A DNA stretch of 64,000 nucleotides from an uncultured Gemella sp. (GTDB lineage Bacteria; Bacillota; Bacilli; Staphylococcales; Gemellaceae), in the NCBI GenBank assembly GCA_938038035.1, contig CALHQV010000133.1:16683-80682 (forward strand), given 5' to 3'. A program made the position numbers and the translations under genes. The notes below the pieces were generated by a model, which searched no databases, was not told the origin of the DNA, and saw only the letters and a program-made list of their open reading frames with translations. Positions within the stretch are counted from its first letter, which is position 1, and each line of letters opens with the position of its first letter. Positions 50,315 to 59,874 of this stretch are shown here, one piece after another.

Positions 50315-53152
50315 ATGGCACAAAATACAAATCCTGTTTATGCATTTGACCCTAACGGGATAAATCAAAACAACATTATCCGGAATGAACGACATACTGT
50401 AACCATTAAGAATAATTACGACTTTAACTACATTGTACCAGACTATGCTCCTTTCTTTGTTAATGATTTTAAAATGTATACATTAACACAGCAAGGTGCT
50501 AAGAATTACATGGTTGAAGGTGTAGACTACGTATTTGGCTTTAGGTTTATTCAAGCCACTATGCGAGCCGGTAAAGTACTCTATGGTTCAGTACAATTCA
50601 TTAATCGAAAATTTAGCGGTGATGTGTATTTAGAATATCGTACAGTAGGCGGTATTTGGAACATCGATGCTCAAAAAATTAATCACATTCTATCAGAATG
50701 GATGCATAACCCAGTCACTACTTCTTGGGAACAAGTGGCTGACCTACCACAACAATTCCCAGTAATCGAACATACTCATGACATTAATAAAATGCCTGGT
50801 ATTGAAGAATTGATTGCTGAAGTACGTAAGTTAGGTTCTGCTTCACGTGAATCATTACAAGAATCCATTATTAACCAAGTAAACCTAGCAGTAGGTCGTA
50901 TTACTAAGAATGATATTGGTTTAGGTAACATTCGTAACTTATCTACATTACCTGCTACTAAATATACTGACCGTAGTGAAGACTATTATGTTACACCTAA
51001 GTCTGTAGTAGGCATTATTGATAACTACATCAAACCCATGATTGTTGAACACATCAATGCACGTGGTAATGTACACCACTTAACTGCTGCTGATATTGGT
51101 GCAATCACGACATTAGATTTAAATAATGCTTTATCTGGTAAATTAGGTAAAAATGAGAAAGCTGCCGATACTACATTGATGGATGGCCGTAACTCTCAAC
51201 AACTTAAAAACTGGGTATTAGAAGGTACTTCAGCCAACACCATTAAGTTTAATAACTTAACTTACCCGCAGATGATGGAAGATGTTACTAACCGTATTAA
51301 CTCTTCTATCCAAAGTGCTACAGGTAGTAATAACGAAGCCATCATGCAACGTTTAAATAATACTACAGTAGGTAATACTCAGCGATTTGGTAATAAAACA
51401 CCAGATGAATATGCTGCTTGGTTATTGGCTAAAGAAATCAATGCCACTACCTTAAATGGTAAAAACTTAACGACTATTTTAAGTGAAGCTAAAAACAATG
51501 TCAATGCAGCACAGTTAAATGGTTCTACTAAAGAACAAATCATTGCTTCTGCTAAACAGAATGTGAATGCTGCTCGATTAGAAGGTAAGTCAGTATCTGA
51601 TTTGAAATTTGAATTCCAAAGAGATATTGTAGCAAACAATGTAAGTAATGCAGTAGTAGACAGAATCACACAAACTGTACGTACTAATATTGCTGGTAAC
51701 TTAGACGCTGCTACTTTAGGTGGTAAATCTGCTGCTGCTATTATTAACGAAGCGAAAAACAACGTCACTCAAGTAGGTGGTTTAACAGTTGACCAAATCG
51801 TTGCTAAGTCTTTGCAACAAGCTAATAATAGTGTGAATGCAGGTTCATTTGGCGGTAAGACACCCGCAGCCTGGCGTGAAGAGATTCGTCAATCACACGT
51901 GTCAGACTCTGACCAATTAGCAGGTAAATCATTAGCGACTATTAAGACTGAAATTGAAAATGAAAACCGTAATGCTTTTACTAAGAACTTTGTAAACATG
52001 GGTACTGGCGTAGACCAATTAGCACCTACAGCTAATGCAAATATCTTGAAGATGGGTTGGTCTAATAAGAAACAAGTCATGACCACTGTAGACAGTAAAA
52101 ACTTAGGTTACTTATTCAGATTTGTTAAAGTATTGACTAATGAAGACTTGAATACACTTAAAGGTGATGAACACTATGGTTTCTATTCTCAAGACGCTAA
52201 CGTTAATGCTACGACTGCGAGAAACTACCCAGAACAAAGAGCAGGTACACTTTGGGTAATGCCAGGTGCTTACCAAGGTTTACAATTCTATACAGCATTT
52301 AGCACAGGCAATACTTATACCCGTACTACTGAATACGATGGTAGTTGGGGCAACTGGATGTTAACCAGTGTATCAGAGAATCGTATTTCTCATTCTACTA
52401 CAGGTACAGATACTACTAAAGTAGCTTCTGAAAAAGCAGTAGGTGATTTAAAACGTGCTACTGATACTAATCTAGATACTAAAGTAGGTAAAGAAGGTAA
52501 TCAGGCGATTAATGGTCAATTACAAGTAGGTAAACAAAACGAGTGGACGAAGATTCAAATGCCATCAGGTAATGGTAAATGGATTTTTGAAACACTTCCT
52601 ACCTCCAATGTTACTGGTGCAACCAAAGTATATCCTCGTTTGAATCTGAAGTATATTGAAGGAAGCAATAGCTACTTAGTTCGATTCCCAGAAGTTAGTA
52701 AAGATGAAACTGTGGTGTATAAATCTTATTTAGATACTGCTGCTACACAAGCCATTAATCAGGCTGTTACTAAAGTCTATAATGAAGGCGGCGTATTTAA
52801 AAAGAAAATCACTTTGACTCCAAACAATTCTGATAACTTAGACATCTTAGGTTCTGCTGCTCGTAATAGTGGTTTTAAATTTAAAGAAGACGGCAGTATC
52901 CTAACTAAGGTTGCTAGTAAAGATAGAGTAATTATTGAACCAGATGGTAGCATGACAATTTATACTGGTACAGGTGCACGAGTATTAATTGATAACAATG
53001 GTAATGTTAAATCTTTCTCTGCTGCTAATCAAATGGTATTTAATTCAGGTGATATGGAAAACACAATTATCAATACGATAAAGAGTTTCCTATTAGACAG
53101 TAATTCTAATAAAATTAAAACTGAATTTGTACCTCCTGCTCGCTGGAGTTAA
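50315..53152 (+). CDS. Tail fibre protein 1
   Basis: This encodes 945 residues from an ATG at 50315. The N-terminal 180 residues form a virion-attachment-like domain with the element SWEQVADLPQQFPVIEHTHD, which is shared in pattern with the next gene. About 245-255 has HINARGNVHHLT, also shared. Residues about 375-540 hold imperfect repeats of the type A-x-L-x-G-K-(x)n-I-x-x-A-K-x-N-V, typical of trimeric fibre shafts. The C-terminal third has a collar-like domain (YEQRAGTLWVMPG-like, GLQFYTAFSTGNTYTRT, DGSWGNWML) and a shaft ending in PPARWS. It is expected to be a long host-recognition fibre. The receptor-binding tip cannot be located exactly. Confidence 0.8.
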   Translation: MAQNTNPVYAFDPNGINQNNIIRNERHTVTIKNNYDFNYIVPDYAPFFVNDFKMYTLTQQGAKNYMVEGVDYVFGFRFIQATMRAGKVLYGSVQFINRKFSGDVYLEYRTVGGIWNIDAQKINHILSEWMHNPVTTSWEQVADLPQQFPVIEHTHDINKMPGIEELIAEVRKLGSASRESLQESIINQVNLAVGRITKNDIGLGNIRNLSTLPATKYTDRSEDYYVTPKSVVGIIDNYIKPMIVEHINARGNVHHLTAADIGAITTLDLNNALSGKLGKNEKAADTTLMDGRNSQQLKNWVLEGTSANTIKFNNLTYPQMMEDVTNRINSSIQSATGSNNEAIMQRLNNTTVGNTQRFGNKTPDEYAAWLLAKEINATTLNGKNLTTILSEAKNNVNAAQLNGSTKEQIIASAKQNVNAARLEGKSVSDLKFEFQRDIVANNVSNAVVDRITQTVRTNIAGNLDAATLGGKSAAAIINEAKNNVTQVGGLTVDQIVAKSLQQANNSVNAGSFGGKTPAAWREEIRQSHVSDSDQLAGKSLATIKTEIENENRNAFTKNFVNMGTGVDQLAPTANANILKMGWSNKKQVMTTVDSKNLGYLFRFVKVLTNEDLNTLKGDEHYGFYSQDANVNATTARNYPEQRAGTLWVMPGAYQGLQFYTAFSTGNTYTRTTEYDGSWGNWMLTSVSENRISHSTTGTDTTKVASEKAVGDLKRATDTNLDTKVGKEGNQAINGQLQVGKQNEWTKIQMPSGNGKWIFETLPTSNVTGATKVYPRLNLKYIEGSNSYLVRFPEVSKDETVVYKSYLDTAATQAINQAVTKVYNEGGVFKKKITLTPNNSDNLDILGSAARNSGFKFKEDGSILTKVASKDRVIIEPDGSMTIYTGTGARVLIDNNGNVKSFSAANQMVFNSGDMENTIINTIKSFLLDSNSNKIKTEFVPPARWS

Positions 53153-53158
53153 TAGGAT

Positions 53159-53194
53159 AAATTACTACGGTGAAATAAATCACCGTAGTAATTT
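53159..53194 (+). terminator. Hairpin between tail fibre genes
   Basis: A 15-bp stem, AAATTACTACGGTGA with its complement, encloses an AATAAA loop and ends in a short T-run, 7 nt after fibre 1. A terminator or processing site inside the fibre operon. Confidence 0.7.
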
Positions 53195-53239
53195 TATCGA
53201 ATATCTTTGAGTGTTTATATTAAAATAAGGAATTTAGAA

Positions 53240-55624
53240 ATGCCTATTTCACCAGAAATGAAAATTCGGTATGAGTTCGATAAATCAGGACGAAATCCGA
53301 ATAACTTAGTATCTGAGGAAGGTCATGTACTGAACGATAGAGAAGTTAGAATTATTTCTCCTAAACACGCTCATTTTTATATTGAAAGTGTCGTGATTAA
53401 AGATAAGAAAACTAACCAAGTCGTTCCACGTGCTTCTTACTTCTTCGAAGATACTTCAGAAACCATTGCAGGGTTAACAGGTTTAGGTGCAGCCTCTACC
53501 ATTGTCTTAGTAGATAAAACAGTAAGTAAGAATATTTCTGTAACATACCAAGCAGTAGGTGGTCAGTTTACTTCTATCGATATCCCTGCATTACAAAATA
53601 AATTAAACAGTCTTAATTTAGACAACCGACCAGTGTCTTGGTTGAATATTGCTAATAAACCAGATGCATTCCCACCAGCAGAACACTTTCATCCTATTTG
53701 GCAAACTTATGGTTACGAAGGCTTAATCTACGTTATTGAACGTTTGATTAAAGCCACCTTAATTGGTGATGAGGAATCCCATAATGTGATTTGGGAAGCC
53801 ATTGGTGGATTTGATGCTAAGTTAGAGAAACTAAAAAATAAAGTAGATGTTGATGTTGCTAACTTAATTGGTGATAATAACAATGGTATTACTAATAAGT
53901 TAGAAGAACTGAAACGTCAAATTAACAATGACATTCTTAACAAAGTAAGAGGCTTGCAAACATCTCTAGATAACCACATTAACGCACGTGGTAATGTCCA
54001 TGGTTTAACATTAGACAATATTAAACAGTTAGGTGTATATTCTAAACCAGAAATCGATGAGCGTGTTCAGACGTTAAATGGTAGTATCAATACCCTAAAA
54101 GGTAATGTATACACTAAACAACAAGTAGATGATCTTCTGCCTCCTATCCGTAATTCTATTACGCAATTGGAAGGTGTAGTAAATAGAGATAAGCAAAACT
54201 TAGCTGACAATTACTATAACAAGCAGAATGTAGATAGTAAAGATACTGCTGTAAAAGATTTTGCTTGGTCTAATAAAGCCATTATGGAAAACATTGTAAG
54301 TAAAATGTTATTTGGTAAGTACACACAACCAGGTAAACAGATTACTCGTGAGAATGGTACTAAAGAGAATTTAGCTGAATCTGAAATCAATACAGAAATG
54401 AGACGAGTATTTGGTAATACACCTAAACTAGCTAAAGACATTATTCCTATTTCTACAGCGGCTAATAACCAATTGCGTTGGAATGGTGATGGCTTGTACT
54501 ATGGTAACGTACCAGATGATATCTTTGCTAACGTTTATGTAGACCCAGACGCTGGTTTAGATGAACCTATTACGTTTGAGAATAAACGAGGTACTAAAGA
54601 AAAACCATTGGCTACTATTGGCTATGCCCTAGCTCAAGGCCCATCAGATGTACGCCGTACCATCCTTTTAAAAGAAGGTAAGACTCACGTTGTGGGTAAA
54701 CGATTGGTTTCTGTAACAGGTACGACTGCTACATACGAATCTAATCCAGTAAACCATAAAGACGGTAATGAAGTACACTTTAGAGGTGGTAATATTGAAT
54801 TCATCCCTTATGGTCCTAATACCGACGAAATCTACGCTAAAGCTCGTGCTATTCGTACTAGATTTAATGATTATGCAAATACTTCAGAAGAGCGTCAGCA
54901 AGAGATTATTAATCTTGGATGTAAGATTGAATTTAGAGGTGCCTATGTAGGTAATAACATTACAAGAGGTGGTAAAACATATCCTACCTTTACTCGTTAT
55001 TGTTTGTCTATTTCTAATAACACCAATTTGTCTTTTACTGGTTTAACTATTGTTTATAATACAGACCCTGTAGCCGATGCTAAAGTAAAAGCAGACGAAT
55101 TTATTTATTCTTCTACTAATATCTTTAACTGGTGGAATACATTTACCATTAACTTCCAAGGTTGTGCATTCAGTACTGGTGAGAGAGCTGCTTATGATAA
55201 CAAAGGTGGTAAGATGACCATTAACTTGTTCTCACCATCTGTAGCTGCTCAGACATTCTCATTTGATAACTGTTGGATGACTAAGAGATTCTATACTGGT
55301 GAAAACAATGTGATTGAGTTTGGTAACTCTACTAACTCTGCCATTAAGTTTAATCGATTAGATAGAGACATTGTAGGTATGCCTACATTCGTACCAGGTA
55401 AGACTTATTATACTGGTTTGAAGATTAAGTCAGGTATCTTCTATAATGTTAAAACAAATATTGAACCGACACAAGCAGAAGAACTTAATACCAATAAAGC
55501 AGGTGCACCTAGTGGTACACGCCCTGCTGAAATTGAAGTATTAGGTGATAAAGTATTTGCTGTTTATCATGATGGTAATACTATTCGACGTATCCAAGTA
55601 TCTCCTGCACGTTGGGCTGGTTAG
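53240..55624 (+). CDS. Tail fibre protein 2
   Basis: This encodes 794 residues. The ATG at 53240 (MPISPEMKIRYEFDKSG) follows AATAAGGAATTTAGAA; the upstream in-frame start lacks a ribosome site. The N-terminal domain parallels fibre 1, with SWLNIANKPDAFPPAEHFHP in the same place. A helical shaft follows, with HINARGNVHGLTLDNIKQLG, then ARGNVH-distal coils. The C-terminal half (about 450-780) is beta-rich with right-handed-helix-like repeats (GNIEFIPYG, NLSFTGLTIVY, FTINFQGCAFSTG, SFDNCWMTKRFYTG), suggesting a depolymerase or receptor-binding beta-helix. It ends in SPARWAG, echoing the PPARWS end of fibre 1. Confidence 0.78.
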   Translation: MPISPEMKIRYEFDKSGRNPNNLVSEEGHVLNDREVRIISPKHAHFYIESVVIKDKKTNQVVPRASYFFEDTSETIAGLTGLGAASTIVLVDKTVSKNISVTYQAVGGQFTSIDIPALQNKLNSLNLDNRPVSWLNIANKPDAFPPAEHFHPIWQTYGYEGLIYVIERLIKATLIGDEESHNVIWEAIGGFDAKLEKLKNKVDVDVANLIGDNNNGITNKLEELKRQINNDILNKVRGLQTSLDNHINARGNVHGLTLDNIKQLGVYSKPEIDERVQTLNGSINTLKGNVYTKQQVDDLLPPIRNSITQLEGVVNRDKQNLADNYYNKQNVDSKDTAVKDFAWSNKAIMENIVSKMLFGKYTQPGKQITRENGTKENLAESEINTEMRRVFGNTPKLAKDIIPISTAANNQLRWNGDGLYYGNVPDDIFANVYVDPDAGLDEPITFENKRGTKEKPLATIGYALAQGPSDVRRTILLKEGKTHVVGKRLVSVTGTTATYESNPVNHKDGNEVHFRGGNIEFIPYGPNTDEIYAKARAIRTRFNDYANTSEERQQEIINLGCKIEFRGAYVGNNITRGGKTYPTFTRYCLSISNNTNLSFTGLTIVYNTDPVADAKVKADEFIYSSTNIFNWWNTFTINFQGCAFSTGERAAYDNKGGKMTINLFSPSVAAQTFSFDNCWMTKRFYTGENNVIEFGNSTNSAIKFNRLDRDIVGMPTFVPGKTYYTGLKIKSGIFYNVKTNIEPTQAEELNTNKAGAPSGTRPAEIEVLGDKVFAVYHDGNTIRRIQVSPARWAG

Positions 55625-55634
55625 ACATAAAGTA

Positions 55635-55674
55635 AATTATACTACACTAGGATATCTCCTAGTGTAGTATAATT
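55635..55674. terminator. Bidirectional 18-bp hairpin
   Basis: A perfect 18-bp stem, AATTATACTACACTAGGA with TCCTAGTGTAGTATAATT, encloses a TATC loop, between convergent genes ending at 55624 and 55677. It is the longest gene-end stem in the window apart from the loopless palindrome at 5775. Confidence 0.8.
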
Positions 55675-55676
55675 AT

Positions 55677-57365
55677 TTATCTACTGATAGCTTCTGCTTT
55701 ATAGAAAATTTTTTTAATAATAGGTTTAACTTCTTGTCTTTCCTTAAAGAATTCTACACTAGGTAAATCATTTATAAATTTAGAATTAGCACTAGGCCAA
55801 TAATCTTTGGCATCGAATACAAAAAGTATTTCATCACCGTTTTTAGCATCTATATTACCAAGGATTAATCTTAATATAGGCAAGTATCTCCAGGTATACC
55901 TATCACCATAATCTACACTACCAGTCCTACCAATAATTTTACCATTTCTTCTAACCATGATATAGCAATCTACATGATCAAAAATAGCATATCTATCGTT
56001 ACCTAGTGTAAGATGTATACTATGTATTTTCCTATTAAAGTTTTTAACAACATATTTATAAACAATAGTTGTTTTTGTAGATACCATATATTCTACAAGC
56101 CTTTCGTCTCTTCCAACTCTTTCATGGTAGGTTCGCTTAACCAAATTGTCTCTAGAATCATCTAGAGAAAGAACGATTTCATCATTAATAGCTTTTAATG
56201 GTAATATTGGTAAACCTACAGTTGGGTCTTCCCATGAATCATCACCCCATATTAGCTCAGTAATTGTGAAACTAATCCAACTTGCGTCACCACTATCGCC
56301 CTCAGTTCTAAGAGTTATCTTTATATAAAGATCATCATAGGCGTTATTGGAAAGTACTGTGGGATTATCAAACATGAAAGTATGGTTACCATCATTACTA
56401 CCCAAATTTCTACCAGGGCTATAAGCGACAACCACATTAGTGGCTGAATTAACCAGTGTAATTTCATCAAACGTTAAGCTATGTCTATGGTTTCCACCAT
56501 GTCTATTTAACGCAATAGAAAAACCTTTTAAACTTCTGGTTACTTTAGGTATTTTAAAATATAAACTCCTGATACCATCACCAAAAAAAGTACGAATTTG
56601 TACTCTATTGGTACCGTATGTTTCATGACTGTCTTCACCTGGTCTACCACGATGAGCCTCGGTAGTATAATAATTAATATCATTCACTACAGGGTCAGGT
56701 AAACGTACTTCGTAATTTATAGGATTATTGTTACTATTATCTACAATCCTAGCAAACCATTTTTTACAAACACCATTGAAGTCATCAGAATTAATAATTC
56801 TATTTTTTACTTCATTGTAATCAATTAGATTAGAAGGAGTACTACCATTACCAATAGCATAATGTGTACTTTCTGAAAACACACGATTACCTTTTTTAAT
56901 AGTAATCTTTAATTTAGATAAAGTACCTAATTTATTAATTGTTTCACTAAAAGTATTACTCAAGTCATCAATAGTAATATCACCTTCTCTGTCTTTAAAG
57001 TCAGATAATTTCAAATAATCATGCATACACATGAAACCATACTCATTACTCAAATAAGCATTACCTAACATATTTACTAAACCAGCGTGCATACCATTAT
57101 CATGCCAACCACCAAAATTACCCATAGGCACAAAATAGTAATCACGACTATATTTAGGAATATGGTTGGTTCTTTCAATGACTTGTTTATTGAAAATATC
57201 TAATACAGATTGTTTAGTAACAGGTTGACCAGCTTTATCAGTGAATTCTTCAATAGTAGTTTCTACAGCCCCAGGGGTCATTACCACATTAGGACCATCG
57301 TTATTTCTTAACATCTCTAGAGTCGCTCTAGAGTATTTTCTTGGTAAATGAATTTCAATTGCCAT
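55677..57365 (-). CDS. Unknown beta-rich protein, probably tail-associated
   Basis: This encodes 562 residues, ATG at 57365 with AATAAGGAAATAAG upstream. The N-terminal 170 residues are mixed (MAIEIHLPRKYSRATLEMLR). The rest is beta-strand rich with jelly-roll or carbohydrate-binding-like stretches (GIRSLYFKIPKVTRSLKGFS, NRHGGNHRHSLTFDEITLV). It is placed between a fibre gene and a tailspike gene on the opposite strand, so a tail tip, receptor-binding or fibre-accessory role is plausible. No specific family is recognised. Confidence 0.6.
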   Translation of the reverse strand: MAIEIHLPRKYSRATLEMLRNNDGPNVVMTPGAVETTIEEFTDKAGQPVTKQSVLDIFNKQVIERTNHIPKYSRDYYFVPMGNFGGWHDNGMHAGLVNMLGNAYLSNEYGFMCMHDYLKLSDFKDREGDITIDDLSNTFSETINKLGTLSKLKITIKKGNRVFSESTHYAIGNGSTPSNLIDYNEVKNRIINSDDFNGVCKKWFARIVDNSNNNPINYEVRLPDPVVNDINYYTTEAHRGRPGEDSHETYGTNRVQIRTFFGDGIRSLYFKIPKVTRSLKGFSIALNRHGGNHRHSLTFDEITLVNSATNVVVAYSPGRNLGSNDGNHTFMFDNPTVLSNNAYDDLYIKITLRTEGDSGDASWISFTITELIWGDDSWEDPTVGLPILPLKAINDEIVLSLDDSRDNLVKRTYHERVGRDERLVEYMVSTKTTIVYKYVVKNFNRKIHSIHLTLGNDRYAIFDHVDCYIMVRRNGKIIGRTGSVDYGDRYTWRYLPILRLILGNIDAKNGDEILFVFDAKDYWPSANSKFINDLPSVEFFKERQEVKPIIKKIFYKAEAISR

Positions 57366-57499
57366 ATCTTATTTCCTTATTCAAAAGGTTTATAGGTTAT
57401 TCTCATACGAATAAATAATAATTACTACGTGTAAAACATGGGATACAATAAGTAAAAACTATGAACCAAACACGTTACACACAACAAAAAGGAATCAAA

Positions 57500-59191
57500 A
57501 TGATTGATGTAAAAAATTACTTTATGTGTCCCTCATGTTCAGATCAACATAATCGGACATTTACAGAAGCTCTAGAGTTAGCGATTGAATACGCTGATAA
57601 ACTAGAGGATTTCGTGTATATTGACGAAGGTGAATATACTTTAGAAAAACAGATTACCATTAGCCCGACTAAAAATAAAGGTTGTAAAGGTATTTTAGGC
57701 GCAGGGATGGGTAAAACCAAAATTAAATTTAACTGGCCTCAGACTATTGACTGGGACCCTAGAACAAACTCTACAGATGCTCGTTCGCAAGCAGGTATTC
57801 TTTTAGAACATGTTTCTAAACGTTTGATATCAAACCTATCATTAACTTACGAAGGTGAATTCTATCGTAAAGGTGAATCCTACTTTGGTACCATTAATGG
57901 TATTTACATGGAACACACAGATGATTGCTTAATCTCTCAAGTAGAAGTAACAGGTTGTAACCGTGCAGGTGTATTCTTAAATACTGTAGACAAAAAAGTA
58001 ATGGATGGTGCGAAAAAACACCATTCACAAGGTATGGATCCTAAATTGATTGGTTTACCTAAAGGTAATAAAATCGTAGGTTGTAATCTACACCACAATC
58101 GCGTAGCAGGTATTCTTTCTGCATGGCAAGAAGACTTAGTAGTACGAGATAACTATCTGAATCATAATGGTCACGCAGCTGACGGTGGTACGGGTTATGG
58201 TATTGCAATGGGTTCTGGTTCTGTTAATATTAACTTCTTAGTAGAAAATAACCACGCTGAAGGTAACTTCCGTAAAGGCTTAGATGTACATGATGCTTGG
58301 TCTGGTAAGTTCGTTAATAACCGTGTTATCAATAACCGTTTCCATGGTATTGCTATTGAATCACGTGGTTATCCATCTAATGGTGTAGATGTTATTGATA
58401 ACTACATTACATTTGATAAAACCTTCCGTTTAGTAGCAGATGATGAAATCCCTGTACGTACCAGTATGGACTATTATCAACAACGTGCTATCCGTATTGA
58501 AACCAAACCACAAGATTGGCAACCATGGAAAGGTCAACCTACTCGTCCTATCTATAATGTTACAGGTAACGTAATACGTGGCGTAGAGTGGGAGACAGAT
58601 AAACAACAAGGTATCCACCGCGTGATTGAGATTCGTAATAATGACCAAGACCCAAATGTTATTCCTACTTGGAATATTAGAGACAATGATATTGAAGCAG
58701 TAGATGTTTCAGATATTATGTTCTGTATTGCCCCTGCTCAAGTAGTCAATGGTTTAGGTAATGTAGTAGTAGAGAACAACCGTTTTGTATCTAAACGTGT
58801 CCGTTCAGCTCCAGTAACATTCCAAGAAGAGAATACTTCTAAATTACGTGAAAACTCAATTATCTTTAGAAATAACACAATCAGTGTTACTGAACTTAAT
58901 GTTTACATTAAAGCCCTGATTATTATCTCTACAGATAAGAAACTGACTATAGAGAATAATACTATTGACTTAGTAGATAACTTTAATAAACCACTATTTG
59001 ACATTACATCAAAAGAGGATTATAAAGACCAAATCAATTGGACACTAAGTTCTAATGTATTCTCCTCTACAGTAAATGCCGATGTATTTAAACGTATCTT
59101 ATTGGTTAAAGAGAATAACTGTAAAGTGACTCAAACTGGTAATACTTATTTACAAAAGATTACTGCTGAATTACCAGATAAAACATATTAA
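57500..59191 (+). CDS. Tailspike-like parallel beta-helix protein
   Basis: This encodes 563 residues. The ATG at 57500 (MIDVKNYFMCPSCSDQHN) has AAAAAGGAATCAAA upstream. The N-terminal part resembles the start of pectate-lyase-like helices (FTEALELAIEYADKLEDFVYIDEGEYTLEKQ), then GILGAGMGKTKIKF. Repeated strand-turn units with asparagine ladders follow (GIYMEHTDDCLISQVEVTG, GNKIVGCNLHHNRVAGILSA, VRDNYLNHNGHAADG, VENNHAEGNFRKGLDVHDA, VNNRVINNRFHGIAI). The fold is characteristic of phage tailspikes and polysaccharide depolymerases. No catalytic acids can be fixed by eye, so enzymatic activity is possible but unproven. Confidence 0.78.
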   Translation: MIDVKNYFMCPSCSDQHNRTFTEALELAIEYADKLEDFVYIDEGEYTLEKQITISPTKNKGCKGILGAGMGKTKIKFNWPQTIDWDPRTNSTDARSQAGILLEHVSKRLISNLSLTYEGEFYRKGESYFGTINGIYMEHTDDCLISQVEVTGCNRAGVFLNTVDKKVMDGAKKHHSQGMDPKLIGLPKGNKIVGCNLHHNRVAGILSAWQEDLVVRDNYLNHNGHAADGGTGYGIAMGSGSVNINFLVENNHAEGNFRKGLDVHDAWSGKFVNNRVINNRFHGIAIESRGYPSNGVDVIDNYITFDKTFRLVADDEIPVRTSMDYYQQRAIRIETKPQDWQPWKGQPTRPIYNVTGNVIRGVEWETDKQQGIHRVIEIRNNDQDPNVIPTWNIRDNDIEAVDVSDIMFCIAPAQVVNGLGNVVVENNRFVSKRVRSAPVTFQEENTSKLRENSIIFRNNTISVTELNVYIKALIIISTDKKLTIENNTIDLVDNFNKPLFDITSKEDYKDQINWTLSSNVFSSTVNADVFKRILLVKENNCKVTQTGNTYLQKITAELPDKTY

Positions 59192-59209
59192 AAATATATT
59201 GATTAATAC

Positions 59210-59244
59210 TAATACTACTCTACCCAAAAGGTAGAGTAGTATTA
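59210..59244. terminator. Bidirectional hairpin with the GGTAGAGTAG stem
   Basis: A perfect 15-bp stem, TAATACTACTCTACC with GGTAGAGTAGTATTA, encloses a CAAAA loop, between convergent genes. The stem is nearly the same as at 48877-48908. Confidence 0.75.
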
Positions 59245-59250
59245 ACTATA

Positions 59251-59781
59251 TTAAAACACAAACAAATGATGTTCTGAATGACCAGTAGGGCCAGTGATGA
59301 TTTCACTCACACCTGGGACATTGGTATCTTTCTTACCTACTTCACCGTAGATTGGTTTATGGAAGTTAAAGTAAACAGGAATTTGTTCAATAAAACAATA
59401 TTCCACAATACTACCTGACAACCAGTTAGGAACATCTTCACCAATTAATACACCATCGTAAAGTTCAATAGGTTTAGGTGGTACAGGAAAGTCTGCCAAG
59501 TAACCATTCTTTTCATATTCTTGCTGTTTCTCTTCACTCAAAAGCAAGAACTTCTCTTTCCATTCATCCATTTCTTCAGAACGTTTCTTACTTTCTTCAG
59601 CACGTGTCTTAATACAACGTACAGCTTCTTGAACAATATTAAACGCATTAAAGTCAATTTGATTACGGTCAGGTACAGTAATAAAGTTCAGTAAACCTTT
59701 AATCTTTTCATTAGGCTCATCAACATTCAAACCATTGATTTGTGTATACTTGTGTTTATCTGCAGAGATTGGGAATAACAT
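59251..59781 (-). CDS. Unknown phage protein
   Basis: This encodes 176 residues, ATG at 59781 after ACAAAGGAACGATT. A charged helical middle (KTRAEESKKRSEEMDEWKEK) lies between an N-terminal mixed part and a C-terminal part with VPPKPIELYDGVLIG and PTGHSEHHLFVF. No domain is recognised. It is downstream of the topoisomerase gene, with a hairpin on each side that carries related stem sequence. Confidence 0.65.
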   Translation of the reverse strand: MLFPISADKHKYTQINGLNVDEPNEKIKGLLNFITVPDRNQIDFNAFNIVQEAVRCIKTRAEESKKRSEEMDEWKEKFLLLSEEKQQEYEKNGYLADFPVPPKPIELYDGVLIGEDVPNWLSGSIVEYCFIEQIPVYFNFHKPIYGEVGKKDTNVPGVSEIITGPTGHSEHHLFVF

Positions 59782-59842
59782 AATCGTTCCTTTGTGTTAA
59801 AAAAAATAAATGTATTACATAATTAATTAAATAACGGAATAA

Positions 59843-59871
59843 ATTAGGTAGAGTAACATACTCTACCTAAT
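59843..59871 (-). terminator. Hairpin after topoisomerase I
   Basis: A 13-bp stem, ATTAGGTAGAGTA with TACTCTACCTAAT, encloses a three-base loop, 4 nt beyond the topoisomerase stop on the leftward strand. It has the same GGTAGAGTA core as two other terminators in the window. Confidence 0.65.
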
Positions 59872-59874
59872 CTA

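Noticed and set aside
50315..53152. Repeats in tail fibre 1 as a CRISPR or mobile repeat
   Set aside because: They are diverged in-frame protein repeats typical of fibre shafts, with no constant-length spacers.
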